This document shows positions 1 through 7,974 of a DNA stretch of 64,000 bases, piece after piece (within the stretch, counting starts at the first letter, position 1; every line of letters begins with the position of its first letter). The notes under the pieces are model-generated. The model saw only the letters and a program-made list of their open reading frames with translations. It was not told the DNA's origin and made no database searches. Made by a program: the position numbers and the translations under genes. The DNA lies in NCBI GenBank assembly GCA_039191215.1, contig JBCCXT010000009.1:23092-87091 (forward strand), in the 5' to 3' direction. This DNA is from HKCCE3408 sp039191215 (GTDB lineage: Bacteria > Pseudomonadota > Alphaproteobacteria > Rhodobacterales > Rhodobacteraceae).

Positions 1-106
1 CCGCGGCGAAGGCCTCATGAACCTGCTGGTCGATGCTTTGTGCCTGTACTGCAACGGCAAAGAAGCTTGCCCCGGCAGCCAGCGTAAACGTCTGAAAATA
101 TTTCAT
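1..106 (-). CDS. N-terminus of an exported protein (partial), possibly a TRAP solute receptor
   Basis: Only 35 codons are inside the window; the gene runs off the left edge. The protein starts MKYFQTFTLAAG and continues with a hydrophobic stretch ending in VQAQS, a typical Sec signal peptide with an AQA-like cleavage site. The ATG lies 9 bp after the stop of the universal stress protein gene, with a G-rich ribosome binding site in the gap, so the two form an operon. UspA genes are known to sit beside TRAP transporters (for example teaD of the ectoine TRAP system), which makes a TRAP/TAXI receptor a reasonable guess, but the mature sequence needed to prove it is missing. Confidence 0.6.
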   Translation of the reverse strand, partial: MKYFQTFTLAAGASFFAVAVQAQSIDQQVHEAFAA

Positions 107-115
107 TATTGCCCC

Positions 116-553
116 CTATCCAACGACCGTGACCGGCATGTCGGAATGCATCACAAGGTTCTGAGTTGAGCTGCCGAAGACGCGCTTGGTAAAGCCGTCA
201 TTGGAGACGCGCCCGACGATGATTTGTGAAGCGCCGTGTTCGACCGCGATCCGGTTGATGGTCTCGGCAACATCGCCGTGTTTGACGACGCCAGTGGCCT
301 CAAAACCGGCCTCTTTTAGTGCAGCGACAGCAGGCTCGACGATGCGTGTTGTCGCGGTTTCGATCTCCTCTTCGCGCCGCTTGTGGCGGTGTTCGTTTTC
401 CTCGGCAGTTTGAAAAGTGAATGGAGACCAGTCGATGACATAAACCACGATCAACGCACAACTTCCGATCCGAGACGCAAGGTCTCGGGCGAATTCCAGT
501 GCGCGTTCACCGGTTTCTGTCCCGTCTAATCCCACGGCGATTTTGACTGTCAT
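116..553 (-). CDS. Universal stress protein, UspA family
   Basis: A 145-residue single-domain Usp protein. It opens with the typical strand VKIAVGLDGTETGERAL, with the conserved Asp of the nucleotide pocket, and ends with IIVGRV...VFGSSTQNLVMHSDMPVTVV. This is the family's C-terminal G-x-x-G/GS(S/T) ATP-binding loop and last strand, though the first glycine pair is degenerate (GRVSNDG). It is cytoplasmic and probably a small nucleotide-binding regulator of the downstream transport or stress function. It is first in a minus-strand operon with the exported protein at the left edge and diverges from an Lrp-type regulator across about 190 bp. Length is normal for the family. Confidence 0.9.
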   Translation of the reverse strand: MTVKIAVGLDGTETGERALEFARDLASRIGSCALIVVYVIDWSPFTFQTAEENEHRHKRREEEIETATTRIVEPAVAALKEAGFEATGVVKHGDVAETINRIAVEHGASQIIVGRVSNDGFTKRVFGSSTQNLVMHSDMPVTVVG

Positions 554-666
554 TGGTCATCCTCCGTGTCCGTTTTTTACGCTTCCTGGACGCACTTGCG
601 CCCAGCCATCGTGACGCCCTTTACCATATCCCTAGGCCGTCTCGATGCCGCTACAATAAGTTAATT

Positions 667-676
667 TCACTAGTGA
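667..676. promoter_or_regulatory. 10-bp palindrome in the uspA/lrp divergent promoter region
   Basis: The 193-bp region between the divergent uspA-like and Lrp-like genes contains the perfect palindrome TCACTAGTGA. Its half TCACTA recurs at 741-746, directly in front of the Lrp start codon. A TATATT hexamer at 695-700 could be a -10 element reading right. Lrp regulators usually bind their own promoter, so this is a plausible autoregulatory site, but nothing beyond symmetry supports it. Confidence 0.35.
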
Positions 677-746
677 TTGCGCGATTTTGCAGTGTATATT
701 ATGGTCAAATTTCCGAAGAATGCGAGATTTGTAGGCAAAATCACTA

Positions 747-1235
747 ATGCGAAGAGAATTGGACGGAGTCGATCGGCGTATCCTGGCTGAGTTGGAATCA
801 GATGGCCGTCTATCGATCGTGGAGCTTGCGCAGCGCGTCAATTTGACCAACACGCCGTGCTCGGAGCGCGTCAAACGGCTGGAGCGGGACGGCTATATCC
901 GCGGCTACCGCGCCGTGGTCGACAAAGAGCAGTTGGGCCTGGGCCATCTGACCGTGGTGCAGGTCTCACTTGCCGCGTCGGCCACTGAAAACTCGCTCAG
1001 CAAATTCAACCAGGCAGTGCGCAAGATCGAAGAAGTTGAGTTATGCTTGATGATTGCCGGCTCGTTTGACTATCTGCTGTTGGTGCGCACCCGCGATATC
1101 GCCGATTTTCGCGCCGTGCTGGATGAAAGCATCAACAAGCTGCCAGGCATTCTGCAAACCAACTCTTTTGCCGTGATGGAGACAGTCCGGGATGCCCATT
1201 TTGGCCGCGCACCACAGCGCCCGCGCCCGCGCTAG
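747..1235 (+). CDS. Lrp/AsnC family transcriptional regulator
   Basis: A 162-residue protein with the standard two-part Lrp layout. Residues about 6-55 are the winged helix-turn-helix (LDGVDRRILAELESDGRLS, then LAQRVNLTNTPCSERVKRLERDGYI). Residues about 66-145 are the RAM/ligand-binding domain with the conserved G-x-x-D-Y-L-L-x-V core (AGSFDYLLLVRTRD). It resembles the regulators that sense amino acids and control neighbouring catabolic genes. The agmatine deiminase gene follows 52 bp downstream on the same strand, so amine or amino-acid control of that gene is the natural inference. It also faces the Usp/transport operon divergently. Confidence 0.93.
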   Translation: MRRELDGVDRRILAELESDGRLSIVELAQRVNLTNTPCSERVKRLERDGYIRGYRAVVDKEQLGLGHLTVVQVSLAASATENSLSKFNQAVRKIEEVELCLMIAGSFDYLLLVRTRDIADFRAVLDESINKLPGILQTNSFAVMETVRDAHFGRAPQRPRPR

Positions 1236-1287
1236 CTTTGGGGCAGCGCCTGGCGCTAGGCTGACAAGGCAATCCACGGGGTAGGCT

Positions 1288-2361
1288 GTGATGGATCGAC
1301 GAGATGTTTTGCTGGCGGGGGGAGCTTGGGGCATGGCCGGTCCAGTCGGGCACGCGATAGCACAGGAGCGCGCGGGATTCTACGTCCCCGCCGAAGAGGC
1401 CCGCCATGCGCGCTGTTTCATGCAATGGCCGGTGAGCCGGGAAGTGCATCCTGACCCGGTATTTCGCGACTTGGTGCAGCAGGCCATTGCCGACACCGCC
1501 AATGCGATTGCTGATTTTGAGCCGGTTACAATGCTTGCCGCCGCGGCCGATCACAATGCGGCACGGGCGAAGCTCTCGGGCATGGTCGAGCTCTGGGATG
1601 TGCCGACCGAGGATCTGTGGTGCCGCGACAGCGGTCCGATCTTTGCGGTGGATGGCGCCGGCGGCATCGCGGTCAGCCATATCCAATTCAACGGCTGGGG
1701 CGCCAAGCAGGTCCATCGCCGCGATGGCCGGATCGCGCTGCGTGTGGCAGAAATTTTGGGGCTGGAGGTTCTGCCCTCGGGCCTTGTCGGCGAGGCCGGC
1801 GGGGTTGAGCAGGACGGCCATGGCCTGCTGATGGCGCATGAGAGCAGTTGGGTGAATGACAACCGCAATCCCGGCCTGTCGCGTGATGAGATTGAAGCGC
1901 GCCTGTTGCGGGCTTACGGCGCGGAGCGGATGATTTGGGCGCCGGGCGTTTGGGGCGAAGACATAACTGACTACCATATCGACAGCCTGGCGCGGTTCAC
2001 CGGGCCGTGCCGCGTGCTGGTCAACCTGCCGGCTGCGCCCGATGCTTACGATCCGTTCCATCAGGCCGCACTTGAGACCCACGACATTCTGGCGGCGGCC
2101 GGGCTGGAGCTCGACGTGATAGCCGAGCCCTCCGAGAGGCGCGTACAGAGCATCGATTTTGTCGCGTCTTACGTAAATTATTATGTTTGCAACGGTGGCG
2201 TCATTGCCGCGGAATTTGGCGATGCGGAGAGTGATGCCCGCGCCATCGACGCGCTGGCCCGGCATTATCCAGGCCGCGAGATCGTCACGCTGAACGTGGA
2301 CCCTTTGGGCGAAATGGGCGGCGGTATTCATTGCGCCACCCAGCAGATGCCCGAGGTCTAG
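1288..2361 (+). CDS. aguA: Agmatine deiminase / peptidylarginine-deiminase-like protein with Tat signal
   Basis: A 357-residue member of the agmatine deiminase family, which hydrolyses agmatine to N-carbamoylputrescine and ammonia. Family motifs are visible in order: MQWP (45-48), DLWCRDSGP (109-117), NGWGAKQ, EAGGVEQDGHG (169-179), DITDYHIDSLARF with His230 and Asp232, and the C-terminal GGGIHCATQQMPE with catalytic Cys349. The N-terminus MMDRRDVLLAGGAWGM is a twin-arginine signal followed by a hydrophobic stretch ending AIAQ, so the enzyme is probably exported folded to the periplasm; typical bacterial AguA is cytoplasmic. It follows the Lrp-type regulator. Substrate specificity (agmatine versus another guanidino compound) is inferred from family only. 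Confidence 0.85.
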   Translation: MMDRRDVLLAGGAWGMAGPVGHAIAQERAGFYVPAEEARHARCFMQWPVSREVHPDPVFRDLVQQAIADTANAIADFEPVTMLAAAADHNAARAKLSGMVELWDVPTEDLWCRDSGPIFAVDGAGGIAVSHIQFNGWGAKQVHRRDGRIALRVAEILGLEVLPSGLVGEAGGVEQDGHGLLMAHESSWVNDNRNPGLSRDEIEARLLRAYGAERMIWAPGVWGEDITDYHIDSLARFTGPCRVLVNLPAAPDAYDPFHQAALETHDILAAAGLELDVIAEPSERRVQSIDFVASYVNYYVCNGGVIAAEFGDAESDARAIDALARHYPGREIVTLNVDPLGEMGGGIHCATQQMPEV

Positions 2362-3040
2362 GCGCGCAGAACGTCTCAGTATCTGGCATCGACATTCGGA
2401 AGGACGCCAGCAATACGGGCGCCCAAATCCGCTCCACCGACGATTGGCTTGGTGCTTTCTCGTCGCTTTTGCCCATTGCGTGCCTGACCGAATCTATCCG
2501 CTGCCGATAGGAGCCCAAGGCGCGATGCCACCGCGACCATCTTCAACGCGATATCGGTCGCCTATTCCTGTGCGCTGATTTCCGCGCACCCGACAATTCA
2601 CCCCCCGCATCGTCAAGCCATTTTGACCGCGGTTGCCGGATTCTGGTCCGGGCCGGGGTCTTGCCAATCTATTATCCGTTCCTGCCGGGTTCAGGCACAA
2701 GAACGCCTGGGAAAAGGACGCCTGCCAAAGGCTGACCGGTCTGAGTAATCTGAGGAACGCAGCCGCGCTGTTACACAGTTTTGGCGCGCGCGCGTTGCGA
2801 CAAGGCTCTATTTCTGGTATTCAAAAATACCATTGGCACTTGTGTTTCTTGGCGCACTTCAACGGTTTGTGCGTATTCAATTTGTTTGCTCCTGACAATT
2901 TTCGTCACGCGAGGGGGCATTTTTCGATTTCTTGTTTTACCGGACCGATCTGGGGTCCGGGAACCCGCCGAGAAACACCTTTCCGCCTTGTCCGGCGCGC
3001 CCGTGGCCATGGGCTGTGCGCAACATGAAAGGTTTCTCAT
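2362..3040. other. 679-bp intergenic region upstream of the eCIS operon
   Basis: No convincing gene is seen. The open frames here have arginine/cysteine-rich, low-complexity translations with no recognisable family and no good ribosome binding site. The right half becomes AT-richer than its surroundings (about 2810-2930) and is the likely place for the eCIS promoter. The ribosome binding site GAAAGG at 3027-3032 sits 8 bp before the sheath start codon. Confidence 0.6.
2815..2832. promoter_or_regulatory. Inverted repeat upstream of the eCIS operon
   Basis: TGGTATT and AATACCA form perfect 7-bp arms around CAAA. The element lies about 210 bp upstream of the sheath gene at the start of the AT-rich stretch. 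It could be an operator for a dimeric regulator or a small hairpin in the leader RNA. No T-run follows, so it is not a terminator. Function is unproven. Confidence 0.3.
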
Positions 3041-4648
3041 ATGTTTGACACGCCAGGCGTTTATGTGCGCGAGATCCCCAGTGGGGTTCGATCGATTTCC
3101 GGGGTGGCGACATCGAATGGCGCTGTGATCGGCCCGGCCCGCCGCGGCCCGGTTGGCCAGGCCGTCAGGCTTACCTCGTTTGGCGAGTTCGAGCGCAGAT
3201 TCGGCGGTCTATACGCACCATCTGAGGCAACTTATGCCGTCCGTAATTTCTTCCTGAACGGCGGCGCTGTCCTCTTCTTTGTGCGGGTCGCCGACAGCGC
3301 CGCAGCGGCCGCAACGGTCAACACGCTTGGCCCAAATGCCGATGACCTGGCAGTGACGGCAAGCTCGGAAGGGACATGGGGGGACAATCTGCGCGTGGGG
3401 ATTTCACGGGCGCCAGATGCCGACAGCCCGACCACTTTCAACATGTTGGTGCGCGAATACCAAGGCCCCAATGTCTTGCGAGAGGAGGCGTTCATCGACC
3501 TCTCTATCACCGAAGGCGATCCGCGCTACGTCGAAACCGTTGTCGACGAAGAAAGTGAGATGATCACGGCCGCGCATGTCACCGCGACATTGCCCGATCC
3601 AAGCGACCTGGACGGCGCCGGAACGCCGGCCCGCACACTTGATGATCTTCTTGAGGCGCCGGTGACGGCATTTACGCCCTTAGCCGGTGGCGATGATGGC
3701 GCTGTCCCCGGCACGACCGGTTGGCCCGCGGCGATGCAGACCCTGATTGTCGGCAGCGAGGCCAACACGACCGGCATCTTTGCCCTCAACGGCATTGTGC
3801 CGGAGGTCTTTAACATCATGATGATCCCCGATGCAGCCGGGCTCAATCGCACAGATGCTACCGAACGAGCGGCCATGGTTGCCGTCTACCAGCAGGCCTA
3901 TACCTATTGCCGCCAAAACTTTGCCTTTCTGATTATTGATCCACCCGATGACGTGGACCGCTCCAACATCACCGATTGGCGCGATCAGCTCGGGGCGGCC
4001 GCCGGGCCAAACTCGGCGATGTATTATCCCCGCGTTGAAGGCGCCGACCCGCTCAATCCGCTCCGCTTGCGCATGATGCGTCCATCGGGCATCGCAGGCG
4101 GCACCTACAGCCGCACGGACACGACCCGCGGCGTTTGGAAGGCACCCGCCGGGACAGAGGCGCGGATCGCCGGCGGTACACCGGTCGATGTGATGACAAA
4201 CCGGCAGCAGGGCCCGCTCAACACCCAAGGCATCAATGCGATCCGTACATTCCCAGTCTACAACTCCGTAATCTGGGGTGCGCGGACGCTGGACGGCGCC
4301 GATGCCCGCGCGTCGGAGTGGCGCTACATCAACGTGCGCCGTCTTGCGCTTTTCATCGAAAACTCGCTCAACCAAGGCCTGCAATGGGTTGTGTTTGAGC
4401 CCAATGACGAACCGCTTTGGGCCAATGTCAGGCTGAATGTCGGCGCGTTCATGAGCCAGCTTCACCGGCAAGGTGCATTCCAAGGGGCCTCCGCGCGCGA
4501 TGCCTATCTCGTGAAATGCGATAGCGAGACGACCACCCAGGCAGATATCAACCTGGGCATTTTGAACCTCTATGTCGGATTTGCCCCGGTGCGCCCGGCG
4601 GAGTTTGTCGTGCTGCGCATCCAACAGCGTTTCCAGACAGCGAACTGA
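3041..4648 (+). CDS. eCIS contractile sheath protein (Afp2-4/Pvc2-4-like)
   Basis: A 535-residue phage-tail-sheath family protein that forms the contractile outer cylinder. The N-terminus TPGVYVREIPSGVRSISGVATS and following VIGPARRGPVGQAVRLTSF..FERRFGG are the hallmark of eCIS/phage sheaths. The C-terminus NLYVGFAPVRPAEFVVLRIQQ is the conserved sheath C-arm that interlaces neighbouring subunits. The middle (about 100-330) is the variable, surface-exposed insertion. This is the first gene of the 18-gene operon and the only sheath gene seen; Afp and PVC carry three. The tube gene follows after 15 bp. Confidence 0.95.
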   Translation: MFDTPGVYVREIPSGVRSISGVATSNGAVIGPARRGPVGQAVRLTSFGEFERRFGGLYAPSEATYAVRNFFLNGGAVLFFVRVADSAAAAATVNTLGPNADDLAVTASSEGTWGDNLRVGISRAPDADSPTTFNMLVREYQGPNVLREEAFIDLSITEGDPRYVETVVDEESEMITAAHVTATLPDPSDLDGAGTPARTLDDLLEAPVTAFTPLAGGDDGAVPGTTGWPAAMQTLIVGSEANTTGIFALNGIVPEVFNIMMIPDAAGLNRTDATERAAMVAVYQQAYTYCRQNFAFLIIDPPDDVDRSNITDWRDQLGAAAGPNSAMYYPRVEGADPLNPLRLRMMRPSGIAGGTYSRTDTTRGVWKAPAGTEARIAGGTPVDVMTNRQQGPLNTQGINAIRTFPVYNSVIWGARTLDGADARASEWRYINVRRLALFIENSLNQGLQWVVFEPNDEPLWANVRLNVGAFMSQLHRQGAFQGASARDAYLVKCDSETTTQADINLGILNLYVGFAPVRPAEFVVLRIQQRFQTAN

Positions 4649-4663
4649 TTAAAGGGCAGAACC

Positions 4664-5191
4664 ATGGCACAATTCACCGTTAACGCGAACCGATTTGACC
4701 CCTACAAGAACTTCAAATTTCGCCTCAAATGGGACAACCGCTATGTGGCGGGCATCTCCAAGGTTTCGCCCTTGAAGCGCACCACCGAGATTGTCGAACA
4801 CCGCGAAGGCGGCGATGCATCGACACCGCGAAAAAGCCCGGGCCGCACCATGTTTGAGGGCATCACGTTGGAGCGTGGCGTGACCCATGACGTGGCGTTC
4901 GAGCAATGGGCCAACAAGGTGTGGAATTACGGCTCAGCACTTGGCGCGGAGGTTAGTCTTGCCGACTTCCGCAAGGATATCGTGCTCGACCTTTATAATG
5001 AGGCCGGACAGCTTGCCATCAGCTATCGCATCTTTCGCTGCTGGGTATCGGAGTACCAGGCCATGCCGGAACTTGATGCCAATGCAAACGCCGTTGCCAT
5101 CCAGATGATCAAGCTCGAAAACGAGGGATGGGAACGCGATTACGACGCGGTTGAGCCTGAAGAACCAAACTTCCTGGAGCCAGCTGTCTAA
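4664..5191 (+). CDS. eCIS inner tube protein (Afp1/Pvc1-like)
   Basis: A 175-residue protein of the phage T4 gp19-like tail tube family; it should stack as hexamers inside the sheath. Visible signatures are FDPYKNFKFRLKWDNRYVAGISKVSPLKRTTEIVEHREGG near the N-terminus, the KSPGRTMFEGITLERGVTHD strand region, and the C-terminal ELDANANAVAIQMIKLENEGWERD, all typical of contractile-system tubes. It follows the sheath with a good ribosome binding site and precedes the zinc-ribbon protein by 6 bp. Only one clear tube gene is present. Confidence 0.95.
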   Translation: MAQFTVNANRFDPYKNFKFRLKWDNRYVAGISKVSPLKRTTEIVEHREGGDASTPRKSPGRTMFEGITLERGVTHDVAFEQWANKVWNYGSALGAEVSLADFRKDIVLDLYNEAGQLAISYRIFRCWVSEYQAMPELDANANAVAIQMIKLENEGWERDYDAVEPEEPNFLEPAV

Positions 5192-5197
5192 CGCGCC

Positions 5198-5884
5198 ATG
5201 GGGGAATTTTCGGGAGCTCAGCTGCTGTCGCTATACGCGAACGGCCAGAACAGCAGCGCGCCTGCGCGCCGCACCATGCTCACGGGCGCGGTGCTGCCGG
5301 ACACCACCTTGGAAGGGCGCGCAGCGCTCGCCATCGGCGTGGTGGAGCGCGCCTATTTGCGAGCTCTGGAGTCCCTTTGCGGGGCGGCTACGCCGCTTGA
5401 GCTGGTCTGCGATTGCCCCGAATGCGGACAGATGCTTGAGTTTCAGATCACGACACGGGCCATTTGGTCGGTATCCGCTGGGCGTGCGGTGCCGGACAAT
5501 GTGATCGTCTCTCACAAAGGCCGGAAGTTCGAGATTTCCATGCCAACACTCGGTGTTGTGGGGGCAAACGGCCTGGATCTGGTGGCTTTGGCGCCGGATG
5601 CCCCATGGGACGACCCGGAATTTCGCGCCACGGTTGAGGACGCGCTCTCTGAGGCCGATCCGTTGCTCGGGCCAGAGATGGCGCTGCAATGCGCCGCTTG
5701 CGGGCATGAATTCTCCCTACCAGTCGATCTTGCGGCCCTGCTTTGGCAGCAAGTTGCAAACACCGCGCGCCCGCTCATGCAGGAGGTGATCCGGCTGTCG
5801 CGCGCCCTTGGCTGGTCGGAGCAGGACATTCTGGCGATGCCCGCTGCGCGTCGGCGCTTGTATCTGTCGGAGCTGGGTGCATGA
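5198..5884 (+). CDS. Zinc-ribbon baseplate/hub-associated protein of the eCIS (T4 gp26/gp51-like)
   Basis: A 228-residue protein with two cysteine clusters, CDCPECG at 71-77 and CAACGH at 165-170, which look like two halves of a metal-binding ribbon. The C-terminal helix GWSEQDILAMPAARRRLYLSEL matches the short 'HWSEADILALP-x-RRxxYL' helix common in T4 gp26/gp51-like baseplate hub proteins, which in tail systems sit just after the tube genes. Its position between tube and terminator genes agrees with that. It probably acts during baseplate assembly in the cytoplasm. It ends in a 4-bp ATGA overlap with the next gene. Confidence 0.65.
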   Translation: MGEFSGAQLLSLYANGQNSSAPARRTMLTGAVLPDTTLEGRAALAIGVVERAYLRALESLCGAATPLELVCDCPECGQMLEFQITTRAIWSVSAGRAVPDNVIVSHKGRKFEISMPTLGVVGANGLDLVALAPDAPWDDPEFRATVEDALSEADPLLGPEMALQCAACGHEFSLPVDLAALLWQQVANTARPLMQEVIRLSRALGWSEQDILAMPAARRRLYLSELGA

Positions 5885-6651
5885 GCGGGCTCTTCGATAT
5901 GCTCAATGCCCGATTTACCGGCCAGGCAGAACCTGGTTTGCGCCTGCGCGCACGGACCACGTTCGAGACGGATTTTGCAGGCGACGCGACGTTGGAGGCG
6001 CAGGATGGAGAGGTGCCTGCCCCGATCCCGTCGCCTCTGAAACAGGATCCAAGAACGGTCAGCCAGCCAGCCGCACCCCCGGCACCGGATCCACTAACAT
6101 CAGGGGCGCACCATTCTGATCAGCCAACCAAAGCCGAGCCAAACGCGCCTGAGCGCGCGGACACGAATGCAGAATACATGGCGGCCAGTCATCCGGCGGC
6201 GCGCGATGTCACGCCCGAGCAGGTCATCGCGACGGAAGAAACCGAGCCTGTCCGTCGAAGGGCGGCCGATACCTGGGAATTGACCACAGAGCCACCCTCG
6301 CACGCGATATCGTCGCGCAATGGCGTGGCCCACGGGGAGATCGAGGAGCCGCCGCCAGAGATCGAGCTGGCACGCGATCAGGCGCGCGCGCCGATAGTCG
6401 AAACGCCGCCACCCATTCAGACCCAATTGCCGACACTCATGCCCGAGAGCATCGCCCAGCCCGACGCGCCTGCGCCCGAACCTGCTGCACCGACCGTCAC
6501 GGTCAAGATCGGAAAAATCGAGGTGAAGGCGCCGCAAAAACAAACTGTGCCTGCGCCCGAGCCTAGACCCGCAACACCCGCCCCCCGACCGGTGGATCGC
6601 GCCGCGCATCAAAGCTCAAAACTCACCAACTACCTGGGATGGAAGCGATAG
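5881..6651 (+). CDS. Proline-rich, probably disordered eCIS accessory protein
   Basis: A 256-residue protein when started at the ATG that overlaps the previous stop (ATGA); an upstream in-frame start would lie deep inside the neighbouring gene. Residues about 40-215 are rich in Pro, Ala, Glu and Thr with no hydrophobic core, so they are likely disordered. The C-terminus has two short ordered-looking pieces: PTVTVKIGKIEVKAP and NYLGWKR at the very end. A short V-T-I-G-x-I-E-V strand of this sort is seen in small hypothetical proteins of other eCIS loci, which suggests a docking motif. I do not recognise a named family. The next gene starts 3 bp later. Confidence 0.75.
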   Translation: MSGLFDMLNARFTGQAEPGLRLRARTTFETDFAGDATLEAQDGEVPAPIPSPLKQDPRTVSQPAAPPAPDPLTSGAHHSDQPTKAEPNAPERADTNAEYMAASHPAARDVTPEQVIATEETEPVRRRAADTWELTTEPPSHAISSRNGVAHGEIEEPPPEIELARDQARAPIVETPPPIQTQLPTLMPESIAQPDAPAPEPAAPTVTVKIGKIEVKAPQKQTVPAPEPRPATPAPRPVDRAAHQSSKLTNYLGWKR

Positions 6652-6654
6652 ATC

Positions 6655-7974
6655 ATGGCAAATGCCCTTGCCATCGCTGGTGTCACGGCTGTCCTCAAGG
6701 ACTTACTCAATGATGGTCTGATCAACGCCAATATCGATGCAATCGGCCAGTTCTCCGTCACGTCCGTTCCGTTGGATGAGATGGAGCCGCCGCAGGATGC
6801 AAGCCAGATCAACCGCCTCAACATCTACATGTGGAACGCCACGCGGAACGCGGCATGGTCAAACGAACGCCTGCCCGGGCGCAATGCCGCCGGCGCGCGG
6901 ATCGACAGCCCGTATTTGGCACTCGATCTGCATTTCGTTCTGTCCGCCACGGGCTCACAGGAGTTAAACGCCGAGATTTTGCTGGGCTTTGGCATGCAGG
7001 TTCTGCACGAAACACCCCTGCTGACACGCGACGCGATCGGTGCTGCCCTGGGCGGTCTAACGCCGCCGGTGGATGCCCAGCTTTTACCGGCAGCGCAGCA
7101 GTTTTTGCAGGCATCCGACCTTGCCGATCAGTTTGAGCAGATCCGGATTACGCCCGCTGTGCTTGACAATGACAGACCCGGCCAGATCGAGGCGCTGTCG
7201 AACATATGGTCGGCCTTTTCAACCTCGCTCAGGGCGTCCGCCCTCTATCAGGTGTCCTGTGTGCTGATCGAAAGCCAGACACCCGTCAGCTCGCCTTTAC
7301 CGGTGCTGACGATCGGCGGCCGCACGGCCCCGTTGCGGGCGCCGCAAATCCTGCGGGTGCGCGCCTTGCCCGGCGGGGCGGGCAGCTTGCCTGATGGCCG
7401 TGCGCCGCTGATCCCGGGCAATTGGGTCGCGCTGGAGGGGACAGCGCTTGCCTCCGACGCCATCCGGATTGGCTTGGGCGATCGGACCCTTAACGCGCTG
7501 CCCGCCAACATCGCCAACGGCCGGATCGATGTGCAGCTTCCAACCGATATACGCGCCGGTCTGACCCGGATCGCCGTCGAACATCTGTTTGTGCCCGAAG
7601 GCAGCGTCGACCAGCGCGTATGGGAGATGTCGAATGCAGCCCCACTGGTGATCAGCCCCGTTCTCAATTCCCATCTAATCGACGGGGTTGTGACCGACAG
7701 CCGCTTTGCTGGCACCGTCACGGCAACACTTGACCACCAGGTTGGTGAGGACCAGACAGCTGCGCTTCTGTTCAATCCCCTGCCCGGTGGTCCGGAGCAA
7801 TCCTTCTCGGTGCGCTGTCGTGCGCGCCCGGCCGTCGGTGTGGAAGTGGTGGCCGATCTGCGTGGTGTCGTGGCGGCCAATTACCTGATCCGTGTGGAAG
7901 TGGACGGCGCGGCCTCGCAGCTCACCATGGGGGCAAGCGGGTTTGACGGCCCGGTGGCCGATCTCACCTCATGA
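6655..7974 (+). CDS. DUF4255 / Pvc16-like tail terminator protein
   Basis: A 439-residue protein. Residues about 1-170 match the DUF4255 (Pvc16_N) type: a start like NALAIAGVTAVLKDLLNDGL, then RLNIYMWNATRNAAWSNERLP, then the LALDLHFVLSATG strand, ILLGFGMQVLHETPLL and the C-terminal part of that fold. In Afp/PVC particles this protein caps the tube and sheath and sets their end. The C-terminal half (about 225-439) is a beta-rich extension with repeated immunoglobulin/TIG-like strands (PLRAPQILRVRALPGGAGSLPDG, PLVISPVL). It overlaps the AAA+ ATPase gene by 4 bp, the usual eCIS order. Confidence 0.85.
   Translation: MANALAIAGVTAVLKDLLNDGLINANIDAIGQFSVTSVPLDEMEPPQDASQINRLNIYMWNATRNAAWSNERLPGRNAAGARIDSPYLALDLHFVLSATGSQELNAEILLGFGMQVLHETPLLTRDAIGAALGGLTPPVDAQLLPAAQQFLQASDLADQFEQIRITPAVLDNDRPGQIEALSNIWSAFSTSLRASALYQVSCVLIESQTPVSSPLPVLTIGGRTAPLRAPQILRVRALPGGAGSLPDGRAPLIPGNWVALEGTALASDAIRIGLGDRTLNALPANIANGRIDVQLPTDIRAGLTRIAVEHLFVPEGSVDQRVWEMSNAAPLVISPVLNSHLIDGVVTDSRFAGTVTATLDHQVGEDQTAALLFNPLPGGPEQSFSVRCRARPAVGVEVVADLRGVVAANYLIRVEVDGAASQLTMGASGFDGPVADLTS

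Noticed and set aside
1132..2331. Long minus-strand frame of about 399 codons opposite aguA
   Set aside because: It is antisense to a gene with clear catalytic motifs, and its composition is that of a frame shadow in GC-rich DNA.
2633..3028. Open frame of 131 codons upstream of the sheath gene
   Set aside because: Translation is Arg/Cys-rich without any family or ribosome binding site, and it falls in the AT-rich leader region.
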